From: Bursaphelenchus xylophilus
Lineage: Eukaryota > Nematoda > Chromadorea > Rhabditida > Aphelenchoididae
NCBI GenBank assembly: GCA_904066235.2
Contig: CAJFCV020000002.1
Span: forward strand, 2,170,001 to 2,234,000
Length of the DNA: 64,000 nt
Direction: 5' to 3'
Below, in pieces: positions 19,031 through 28,600 of the stretch (position 1 is the first letter of the stretch; each line of letters starts with the position of its first letter). The notes under the pieces are model-generated. The model did no database searches. It saw nothing but the letters and a program-made list of their open reading frames with translations, and was not told where the DNA came from. The position numbers and the translations under genes were made by a program.

Positions 19031-19665
19031 ATTAGGCAAAAATAAATATATTTTTATATTATCCAAGAAAATATTTATGACTTTTTGTGGAAATTTCTGC
19101 TTCACCAAGCCAAACAAAACTTAAACGGATTATTATTAGGGAGTTTTATTCAGTGACATACAGTAAAATTTGAGCAATGCTAAAAAATAGTTAAAATAGA
19201 GGCAAAATTGCCGTAATCTTTGGGAAAATCACCTTATTAGCGCCAAAAACACCGATATTACAATAAATTATTAGCGTTAGACCAGGAGCGGGGGCTGAAA
19301 CCGAGGGTTGGGGGGAATGATTTGCATCAATTTTCGATTAGACCTATTAGGAGAGCAAGTGTAATATAAGAGGTGAAGAAGTGGGAAAAAACTTCAAAAA
19401 ACTTGTCGGATAGCAAAATTAAGACTTGAAAGATCATAATCCGGGTGTTACAACCGTTTTCAACCCCGGGGATTTTTGATTTTCGAGTTTTCGTGGTGGG
19501 AGAAAAAATTTGAATATTCAAATTTTTAAGGGGCAAATTTGATATGCTATTTTTCAAAAGTTATCCTAGTGCATTATGCATCAAATTATACCAGTGCAAA
19601 CTGAAAAATCCCAAAATTTCCGGGTTTCTTGAGTCCCACCACGAAATGCCTGATAATCAGGGAGA
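19031..19665. other. Intergenic, convergent side of sulfurtransferase gene
   Basis: Contains the 3' end of the + strand gene (AATAAATA at about 19041). The rest is A/T-rich with a short GC-rich patch near 19285. No gene or repeat recognised. Confidence 0.5.
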
Positions 19666-20465
19666 CAACCGAAAAGCTAACAAGGGAAGTCACTTTTTTC
19701 GCAGACGGACTTTGGAACGGCACCTAGTAGGTTTCAAACGTGAAGCGTCTGCGATCATAAAACTGATTTCCAAAAGTGTTTACGGTGCTTCTCGGCCGAG
19801 AAAATCGACCGCAAAGTTTAGCCGAAATGAGCGAATAGCCTCCTCAAAAGAAAAAGCTTATTTCATCTGCAGTGGTGGCCGAGTGGTCAACGCGTTAGCT
19901 TTTTGCGCCAGAAGACGTGAGTTCGACCTCGGTCGTCTGCGGATGCATTTCTTTTGACCATTGAATCAAATAGAGAGATGCCGTTAACATCACATGTGCT
20001 AATTATTAGCAATGTTTAATAAAACACAAATTTAGAAACTATATCTTCATTAACCCAGCCCCGTTTTGAATTTACAATATTCATGAACATTCAGCTTTGA
20101 ATTGATGTTTAAATTACTGTAAAAAATTACAAAAGTGTATACATTTTATGTTTGCATACTAAATCAATATTTACGAACCGAAAATGAAAATAAACTGCGC
20201 AGAGGATCGAACCCGCCTCTTCTGGCGCAAAAAGCGAGCGCGCTGACCACTCGGCCACCACTGCAGATGAAATAAGCTGTTTCTTTTGAGGAGGCTATTC
20301 GCTCATTTCGGCTAAACTTTGCGGTCGATTTTCTCGGCCGAGAAGCCCCGTAAACACTTTTGGAAATCAGTTGTATGATCGCAGACGCTTCAGGTTTGAA
20401 ACCTACTAGGTCCCGTTCCGAAGTCCGTCTGCGAAAAAAGTGACCTCCCTTGTAAGGGAAACCGA
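19666..20465. repeat. Inverted pair of 275-bp repeats ending in tRNA-like boxes
   Basis: Arms of about 275-280 bp (19666-19945 and 20195-20465) are inverted around a spacer of about 250 bp. Each arm runs from an outer AAGGGA-GTCACTTTTTTCGC region, through TCTCGGCCGAGAA, to an inner tRNA-like segment: A-box TGGCCGAGTGG, CTTTTTGCGCCAGAAGA, B-box GTTCGA-CC. The 5' part resembles tRNA-Ser/Leu, but the 3' acceptor strand does not pair, so neither is a functional tRNA. Both pol III-like promoters point inward. It may be two insertions of one element or one palindromic element. Confidence 0.7.
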
Positions 20466-20480
20466 AAAAATGACCGTGTA

Positions 20481-20728
20481 CAGTGGCGGACCTGATCCAG
20501 TGGCAAAAAACGTACCATTTTGCATCCAGGAAGTATCAAAAATGTGGCAAAATACCTCCCTTCCCAAGTGCAAAGACTCCGATTTTTAAAGCGCTCTTTT
20601 GTGAGGGAAAGGGCGCGCTTTTGAAATCGGAGTTTTTTCTCTTGGAAAGGGAGGTATTTTGCGACATTTTTGATACTTCCCGGATGCAGAATGGTACGTT
20701 TTTTGACTCTGGATCAGGCCCGCCACTG
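20481..20728. mobile_element. 248-bp hairpin MITE with TA target duplication
   Basis: Begins CAGTGGCGGACCTGATCCAG and ends with its near-complement CTGGATCAGGCCCGCCACTG, flanked by TA (20479-20480, 20729-20730). Inverted similarity runs almost to the centre (TGCATCC, GTATCAAAAATGT, GAGGTATTTTG and complements), so the whole unit can fold into a hairpin. The CAGTGGCGG terminus and TA duplication suggest a Tc1/mariner-type element. It ends 19 bp from the FPPS stop codon. Confidence 0.9.
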
Positions 20729-20747
20729 TAGGCTTCTTGAAGGCTCA

Positions 20748-22638
20748 TTATTCTTTGGTTTTTCGCATTTTCCGACTGAGATTTATAATGAAATCCACAC
20801 ATTCCTCTAGGATCGGCTGGATTTCCTTATTTTTCAGCGTGGAAATCTGCTGTTTCAACGAGTTCCTCTCTTCCGCCTCATACTTCTCATAGAGTTGATC
20901 GATTTTCAAGGACTTGAGGATCTCTAGGGCTCGATTTACATATCGTTTTTCGGCGTTTCCAAAGGCCTTTTCAAAGTCCGCCAGGGTCTTCGAGTTTTCG
21001 GGAGTTTGAAGAAGCCCTAAGGCGGTGCACGTGATCCAAGTGCATTTCCCTTCCACCAGATCGTTCATAATTGTCTTGCCGGTCAGCGCGGGGTCACCGA
21101 AACAGTCCAAATAGTCATCCTGAAAAAATTGGAAATTTTTTTGGGTCTCACCACGAAAACATGGAAAACTCCAAATTGCTCAAAATCGGTGTGCAAACTT
21201 ACCAAAGCGCTGAATAAAAGGCCAAGCCGTTCCGCTACGGGTAAAAGCTCGTCGAAATCGTCACGATTTGCGAGTGAGAAGCCCAATTGTATAGGTAAAA
21301 TGTAAGTGTAATATGTCGTCTTATGCAGAATGATTTGTTCGTATCGGTCGAATGTGCATTCGTCAAGGGTTTTTGAGGTCGTATCGAAGAGTTCGCCGAG
21401 AACGGAGCGCCGTTTCGTCTGGAATTTGAGGTATATTATAGTAGGTATCAGAGCAATGAGCCTCCAAAAAAGGTGTCTAAATGTGAAAAAAAACAAAACG
21501 AAAAGTTCGCTTACCTCATAAATAAACCTGAGCATGTCGTATAATCGAGGATGGGTTGGCACTGTCTCTCTGACTATGAGATCTATCATCTGATCCAACA
21601 TTAGGCCATCATTTATTGCTACCAGTCCAATATTCGGCTGAAACAGTCAAAATCAGAACGTAAAATATTCTTATTGAGTATCCTAGAGCATATTGAGCTA
21701 CTTACCAGCCGATGCCAGCACGGTTTTCCCCTTCGAACTTCACCATTGTCCATTACATCATCCACAATGAGGAAAAAGGATTGTAACTGAAAGAAAAGCT
21801 AATAAAATTGAGCAAAATGCATAGCAGAACTAAATTTAGGCCTCTGTGAAATTATAACATCCTCTGCTTTATTTTACTCGTTGTAATTTTACTATAAAAA
21901 AAGAGCAAAAACGTTTCCTCCCCGGCCGGGAATCGAACCCGGGTCTCGCACGTGACAGGCGCGGATACTTACCACTATACTACCGAGGACACGTCCACGG
22001 CTCTCTTCTTTCGGCTCAAAGCGGGCAGCGCTTCGAAGGGGGACTTTTTGTTTTGCTCTTTGTAAAAAAAACGCGGCGATGAATAATATCAGAGCTTTCG
22101 AAACTTGGGTTAATTAAAAGGTCAGTCATCGTGGGAAATATTCTGGTAATTTAGAAAGCAAAGTGGTAACGATTTCAAAAGAAAAAGTGAGATTTTGAGG
22201 AGAAATATTATTTTAGGTAGATTTTAATGGAATTTTGAAATAAAACAGGTAAAACAAAGGTGATCAAGTCAAAAATTGGATATGCCTCTATTCCTATCAG
22301 CTCACAGAAGATCTCTTTCACCTTTTGGTCCATTTTAGTGTTGCTTTACCTAAATTTCAAAGCAAAAATCCGAAAATACTTACAATTTCCATCACAACCG
22401 CGATCCTCGCCGCTTTCTTGATCTCCTCTTCTTTGGCGTCGGTTTTCAGCGCCAGAAATGTGTTGAGGACGAGGCAAGACCTTGCAAACTTGCCTCCGTG
22501 AATCGTGTAGTCCAGTACCCGGTTTATCCTTTCGATGGCTTGCTCTTTCAAGGCACCCGTTAGCGTCTCGGTGAATTTTGGGCCCATCTCCTTTTTGATC
22601 TCCTCCAACGCATCTTGCACTCGTTTCAACGTGCTCAT
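20748..22638 (-). CDS. fdps-1: Farnesyl diphosphate synthase
   Basis: Condenses IPP with DMAPP and GPP to give farnesyl diphosphate for prenylation, dolichol and ubiquinone (family role). Exons on the minus strand: 22638-22384, 21786-21706, 21637-21515, 21418-21203, 21119-20748. All are phase 0 with consensus sites; total 1047 nt, 348 aa, the normal length. Motifs: HGGKFAR (about 47-53), first aspartate-rich motif DDVMD (94-98) with following RRG, second motif DDYLD (226-230) with FGDPALTGK and KCTW. FF at 89-90, five and four residues before the first Asp, fits C15 product specificity. Odd points: the usual KIGTDI-type segment is TIMNDL here, one residue longer, and the C-terminus is RKMRKTKE rather than a KRRK-type end. 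I start at the ATG at 22638. A MITE lies immediately 3', so the 3' UTR must run into it. Confidence 0.93.
21918..21989 (-). tRNA. tRNA-Asp (GTC)
   Basis: The minus-strand sequence TCCTCGGTAGTATAGTGGTA starts a 72-nt cloverleaf. Acceptor stem TCCTCGG/CCGGGGA (one T-G pair) with discriminator G. Anticodon stem CGCGC/GTGCG around loop CTGTCAC, giving GTC. T arm CCGGG-TTCGATT-CCCGG is perfect. A run of T follows within about 10 bp on the transcript strand. It lies in the first intron of the FPPS gene, same strand. Confidence 0.95.
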
Positions 22639-22653
22639 CGGGGCTTGATCCAA

Positions 22654-23534
22654 GTCGGCAGCAATAAATTAAAATAAATATTCGGCAGGGAGGAGGGGAA
22701 ATCCGAGGATATTATAGTAGACTACCTGCAAGTCGGGGAGGAAATTAAAAAGTGAACTGGTGAAGGTCTTAAAAACACGATTTAGTCCAAAAGTCCATAG
22801 CAACCCCCGTAAACAGATTTTCAACACGCCGCTCCACCAAACAGGGGGAAAGGAGCGGGTAAAAACATTACTTATGCCTTCTCAAGTATAAGATAAACAA
22901 ATTACGCAAATCGCGGGGAACCACAAACCGAAGAGGCTTCAAATGCCCCTGACGCCACCATGAACAATATATTTTCGCTTTTCGGCCGTTCCTTTCGGTC
23001 GTGGCGAACAAAAAAGAATTCCGGATCCTTCCTCCGTAATATGGAATTTCGTCCAAAACGAGATTAAATTAGCTCGAAATTGTTCTTCGCGGACATTTTA
23101 GGACCTAAACAGTCAAAGGTCAACAGATTTTGTCCCATACTGATATTAAATTTGAAAAAAATATGGCGTGATAAGAACTGATGTCTGGTGCAACATAAAA
23201 AAGGTCAAATTGAGTTGGCTTGCAGTCCTAACCGCGTCGAAATGAGTCAAGCAGACGGCAAAACACGCGAATTTTATCTGAAAATCTCCGGACAAAAAAT
23301 ATTTTTCGTCTTGAAGCGGAATGCCAAGGAATTGTCAGACGTGCGAAAAGCGCGGGAAATTTAAAATTTTCAGTGGAATTTTCGCAAAATTGTTGTCGTA
23401 TGATAATCTGCAACCTTTTTATAGTATAATAATTCCTTTTTCTTATGAATTTGCTTATTTCTTCGCTGAAAAATTCAGCAAAAACGTCAGATCGCAAGTG
23501 TAATATCAAAAATTTTATGAAAATGGTCAAAAAA
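22654..23534. other. Intergenic between FPPS and transthyretin-like gene
   Basis: 5' flank of the FPPS gene and 3' flank of the next minus-strand gene. A 62-codon minus-strand open frame (about 23056-22868) is GC-richer than its surroundings but resembles no family I know and lacks clear splice context. No repeats recognised. Confidence 0.4.
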
Positions 23535-24059
23535 TTAGTCCAAATCAACAGTAAAGAGCTCAATAGTTTGGTTGATGAAATAAGGCGTTTGGAAATCCAC
23601 ATCGTAGTATTTTTCGACCAATTCTCCGCTCTCACTGCAGTGATGTTGTAGATAAAGTTGAAGGTAATTTGCGGTGATTCCTTGCGCCGACATGTCAATA
23701 CTGCATTTGATTTTGAATCTTCCATCCTTATCGGGGTGCACCAACGTGTAGCGGAGGGCGGTTCCATTGGGGTGGTTACTGTAATTTGAAAAAAAATGTT
23801 TGATTTGAAAAATGTAATGTGAAAGTGTAAAATAAGGCAAAACTCACGTGCATTCGTGGAAGGTGGGGACGAAAACGTCCCAGGCTTTCAGCCAGAGGCT
23901 GATTTTGGTGTCCGTCACCAGCGCTTGGTCCTTTTTGCAGCTGACTCGGCCCAGAACTTTGTGCTCTTCCCACTGATCGTCCATTGGGTAGTCTCGCTGA
24001 GGCGAGGAGAGAACGAGACATGGGGCCAGAAGGAGAAGAATAACACTGGTAGTGAACAT
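23535..24059 (-). CDS. Transthyretin-like (TTL/TTR) family secreted protein
   Basis: Nematode-expanded family of small secreted beta-sandwich proteins with varied extracellular roles; the specific partner is unknown. Two exons, 24059-23848 and 23778-23535, phase 2 join, donor gtgagt, acceptor attacag; 456 nt, 151 aa, typical size. A hydrophobic signal peptide covers about residues 1-19 (SVILLLLAPCLVLSS). The mature part begins with EHKVLGRVSCKK, followed by TKISLW, PDKDGRF and YLQLYLQHHC, which follow the family layout. Four cysteines (about 41, 70, 96, 118) fit two disulfides. NGT at 75-77 and NQT near the C-terminus are potential N-glycosylation sites. The ATG is preceded by TTTTAG, a possible spliced-leader acceptor. 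I assign the family from layout and cysteine pattern. Confidence 0.75.
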
Positions 24060-24251
24060 GATTTCTAAAATAGGGATTTTTACGCAAAATTTTATGAAAA
24101 ATCAAAAAAAAAAAATTATCGTATAAAATGTCTCCTCGGGCAAAAAAATAAGACTAGGCGTGAACATGATTTCTAAAATGCGCCATTTTGACACAAAATT
24201 TCTTCAAAAATCAAAAAATATTTTTTGTCGTATAAAATGTCTCCTCGGCCA
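24052..24251 (-). repeat. Duplicated 5' end of the transthyretin-like gene
   Basis: Two tandem copies of about 90 bp (24052-24141 and 24160-24251), offset 108 bp. Each contains GTGAACATGATTTCTAAAAT and TATAAAATGTCTCCTCGG. The upstream copy therefore repeats the acceptor-plus-ATG (minus-strand ATG at 24167), but its frame meets a stop before reaching the gene. The copies differ by several substitutions. Confidence 0.75.
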
Positions 24252-24259
24252 AGAAAGCA

Positions 24260-25699
24260 AATCTAGGGCCAGAAAGATTCAGAAATTAAATTTGGCTTCT
24301 GAAACGACCAAGAAATGGAAAAAATATAAACAAAAATACGATATGACTCATGCCTAATATACATACATATCTCGAAAGCTTTTGCAATAACCGGAAAAAC
24401 AACCATAAACCCCAATAAAGGGCAATAAGATGCTCCCACGTAATCCGAAAAATCGTTGCCCATAAATGAAATTCAAAGTCCACAGGTGTTTTTTTTTTTT
24501 GGGTTTCCTTGAGCTTTTGAACTTGAGCTATTATAACATAGAAAGGACAAAAATTAGCTCCAAAAAATGAAAATCCGTAAGTTTTAAGGAGACATTATTG
24601 CAGTGACACACCTAAAATGACACGAAACCGGTGGTAAACTATGCCACAATCAGATCAACCTCATTATTTGTACTAACAAAGCCGTCTGCTGCGTCTTTGG
24701 GAGGTTTTCCCATTAGATATCCTTTGGGGATTAGCTGTGGTATCGGTTGGAGAACCGAAGATTGCAGGTTCGATCCTGCCGTGGTCGTCAATTGGAAAAC
24801 CAGCCGTTGCCTCCAACAAATTCAATAGCTAATTCAAGAAAAATGTCTAAAGACAACCTCCCAACGATTTGCAATAGAGGTTAGTGGAAATAATAAAACT
24901 ATAAAATCGTCGGCTTTCACAATAAAATCATCGGCCCGCAAAGTCGTAGCGCCGTGATTTTTAATTCTAGGGCAGCCAGAACCCCACTCAATAGAAAATT
25001 AAATTCGATTTAGAAAAGAATGACTATTTTTGTTTGGTAAAAAGAGATACAATTTATGAGTAATCCCACCCGCTTGGCGTAATTTTAACCGTTTCTCCAA
25101 GCTTCCAACCTTCCGTAAAACCAATACCATTTTGAATAAAATGCACTTCCAAGACTTAAAGTCCAATCTTCAACGATCCGCTAACCCCTAATCCCTTCGA
25201 ATGATCTCTTAAAAATGGACTTTCGGAAGCCGCTGCCGAACTCGAAGATTCTCTGTCCAATTTTTTCTGCTTCACAGGGAAAGGAAAAACAGACAATTTG
25301 GGACCATCTCAACGCCCGCTATTTATGCAGTACGATGGAAATAAACAAATGGTCCGTTAGTTTTGCAAAGCGAACGCTTCAAAGCGGATATCAATCTGAT
25401 TGTTTATGCACGTTTCGAAAGTCCCTTATTAGTGTAATGGTCATAAGTTAATGCCGATGAAGAATGATTGCCGATGCTGAAAGCATTCAAAGTACAAATT
25501 GTCAGATCTAATAACACTCGGAAAAAATTTGGCGGACAGCAAGAAGAAGCATGGAGATGTTTGGAAATCAGCTCTACGACCTTCGGGTCAACGATACTAT
25601 TGACGTCCGTTCGTCGTTGTCTGCATGGGCAGGAGAAGGCTTAGTTAGTGGAAATAATAAGAGTGATCGACCGCTAGGATAGGTGATCACCAATTTAGA
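24260..25699. other. Gene-poor flank of the satellite
   Basis: No gene recognised. A 78-codon open frame at 25215-25451 (+) has no known motif. Contains the tRNA-Arg-like fragment and two copies of TTAGTGGAAATAATAA (24881-24896 and 25645-25660). Satellite sequence begins at about 25700. Confidence 0.5.
24731..24787 (+). pseudogene. tRNA-Arg-like fragment
   Basis: GAAGATTGCAGGTTCGATCC followed by TGCCGTGGTCG matches, from memory, the variable loop, T arm and 3' acceptor strand of a eukaryotic tRNA-Arg(TCG). No complementary CGACCAC-like 5' strand is present. The anticodon arm is replaced by a perfect CGGTT-GGAG-AACCG hairpin. Likely a tRNA pseudogene or tRNA-derived repeat. Confidence 0.5.
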
Positions 25700-28600
25700 T
25701 AATATCAGAGTGTTCGGGCTGGTACGGGCGCAGTTTAGCTCCAAAAAAGGTGAAACTTTGGAATTTGAAATTTCATTCGGTCTAGTTTCGAATGGTGCAG
25801 GTCGCGTCATTTCACTCCGACATTTCCAATTCACTTTTTTTAAACTGGTGCCTAGTATAATCTCAGAGTGTTCGGGCTGGTACGGGCGCAGTTTAACTCC
25901 GAAAAAGGTGAAACTTTGGAATTTGAAATCTCATTCGGTCTAGTTTCGAATGGTGTAGGTCACATCATTTCACTCCGACATTTCCAATTCACTTTTTTTA
26001 AACAGGTGCCTAGTATAATATCAGAGTGTTCGGCCTGATACGGGCGCAGTTTAGCCCCAAAAAAGGTGAAACCTTGGAATTTGAAATTTCATTCGGTCTA
26101 GTTTCGAATGGTGTAGGTCGCGTCATTTCACTCCGACATTTCCAATTCACTTTTTTTAAACTGGTGCCTAGTATAATATCAGAGTGTTCGGGCTGGTACG
26201 GGCGCAGTTTAGCTCCAAAAAAGGTGAAACTTTGGAATTTGAAATTTCATTCGGTCTAGTTTCGAATGGTGCAGGTCGCGTCATTTCACTCCGACATTTC
26301 CAATTCACTTTTTTTTAAACTGGTGCCTAGTATAATCTCAGAGTGTTCGGGCTGGTACGGGCGCAGTTTAGCTCCAAAAAAGGTGAAACTTTGGAATTTG
26401 AAATCTCATTCGGTCTAGTTTCGAATGGTGTAGGTCACATCATTTCACTCCGACATTTCCAATTCACTTTTTTTAAACAGGTGCCTAGTATAATATCAGA
26501 GTGTTCGGCCTGATACGGGCGCAGTTTAGCCCCAAAAAAGGTGAAACCTTGGAATTTGAAATTTCATTCGGTCTAGTTTCGAATGGTGTAGGTCGCGTCA
26601 TTTCACTCCGACATTTCCAATTCACTTTTTTTAAACTGGTGCCTAGTATAATATCAGAGTGTTCGGGCTGGTACGAGCGCAGTTTAGCTCCAAAAAAGGT
26701 GAAACTTTGGAATTTGAAATCTCATTCGGTCTAGTTTCGAATGGTGCAGGTCGCGTCATTTCACTCCGACATTTCCAATTCACTTTTTTTAAACTGGTGC
26801 CTAGTATAATATCAGAGTGTTCGGCCTGATACGGGCGCAGTTTAGCCCCAAAAAAGGTGAAACCTTGGAATTTGAAATTTCATTCGGTCTAGTTTCGAAT
26901 GGTGTAGGTCGCGTCATTTCACTCCGACATTTCCAATTCACTTTTTTTAAACTGGTGCCTAGTATAATATCAGAGTGTTCGGCCTGATACGGGCGCAGTT
27001 TAGCCCCAAAAAAGGTGAAACCTTGGAATTTGAAATTTCATTCGGTCTAGTTTCGAATGGTGTAGGTCGCGTCATTTCACTCCGACATTTCCAATTCACT
27101 TTTTTTAAACTGGTGCCTAGTATAATATCAGAGTGTTCGGGCTGGTACGAGCGCAGTTTAGCTCCAAAAAAGGTGAAACTTTGGAATTTGAAATCTCATT
27201 CGGTCTAGTTTCGAATGGTGCAGGTCGCGTCATTTCACTCCGACATTTCCAATTCACTTTTTTTTAAACTGGTGCCTAGTATAATCTCAGAGTGTTCGGG
27301 CTGGTACGGGCGCAGTTTAGCTCCGAAAAAGGTGAAACTTTGGAATTTGAAATCTCATTCGGTCTAGTTTCGAATGGTGTAGGTCACATCATTTCACTCC
27401 GACATTTCCAATTCACTTTTTTTAAACAGGTGCCTAGTATAATATCAGAGTGTTCGGCCTGATACGGGCGCAGTTTAGCCCCAAAAAAGGTGAAACCTTG
27501 GAATTTGAAATTTCATTCGGTCTAGTTTCGAATGGTGTAGGTCGCGTCATTTCACTCCGACATTTCCAATTCACTTTTTTTTAAACTGGTGCCTAGTATA
27601 ATATCAGAGTGTTCGGGCTGGTACGAGCGCAGTTTAGCTCCAAAAAAGGTGAAACTTTGGAATTTGAAATCTCATTCGGTCTAGTTTCGAATGGTGCAGG
27701 TCGCGTCATTTCACTCCGACATTTCCAATTCACTTTTTTTAAACTGGTGCCTAGTATAATATCAGAGTGTTCGGCCTGATACGGGCGCAGTTTAGCCCCA
27801 AAAAAGGTGAAACCTTGGAATTTGAAATTTCATTCGGTCTAGTTTCGAATGGTGTAGGTCGCGTCATTTCACTCCGACATTTCCAATTCACTTTTTTTAA
27901 ACTGGTGCCTAGTATAATATCAGAGTGTTCGGGCTGGTACGAGCGCAGTTTAGCTCCAAAAAAGGTGAAACTTTGGAATTTGAAATCTCATTCGGTCTAG
28001 TTTCGAATGGTGCAGGTCGCGTCATTTCACTCCGACATTTCCAATTCACTTTTTTTAAACTGGTGCCTAGTATAATATCAGAGTGTTCGGCCTGATACGG
28101 GCGCAGTTTAGCCCCAAAAAAGGTGAAACCTTGGAATTTGAAATTTCATTCGGTCTAGTTTCGAATGGTGTAGGTCGCGTCATTTCACTCCGACATTTCC
28201 AATTCACTTTTTTTAAACTGGTGCCTAGTATAATATCAGAGTGTTCGGCCTGATACGGGCGCAGTTTAGCCCCAAAAAAGGTGAAACCTTGGAATTTGAA
28301 ATTTCATTCGGTCTAGTTTCGAATGGTGTAGGTCGCGTCATTTCACTCCGACATTTCCAATTCACTTTTTTTAAACTGGTGCCTAGTATAATATCAGAGT
28401 GTTCGGGCTGGTACGAGCGCAGTTTAGCTCCAAAAAAGGTGAAACTTTGGAATTTGAAATCTCATTCGGTCTAGTTTCGAATGGTGTAGGTCGCGTCATT
28501 TCACTCCGACATTTCCAATTCACTTTTTTTAAACTGGTGCCTAGTATAATATCAGAGTGTTCGGCCTGATACGGGCGCAGTTTAGCCCCAAAAAAGGTGA

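Noticed and set aside
19868..20270. Two functional tRNA-Ser/Leu genes
   Set aside because: A and B boxes are present but acceptor and anticodon stems do not pair.
22789..22802. RFX X-box upstream of fdps-1
   Set aside because: The right half AGCAAC fits but the left half has two mismatches, and the gene has no ciliary link.
22868..23056. 62-codon minus-strand frame
   Set aside because: Somewhat GC-rich, but no family resemblance, no acceptor or donor of fitting phase, and it lies between two complete genes.
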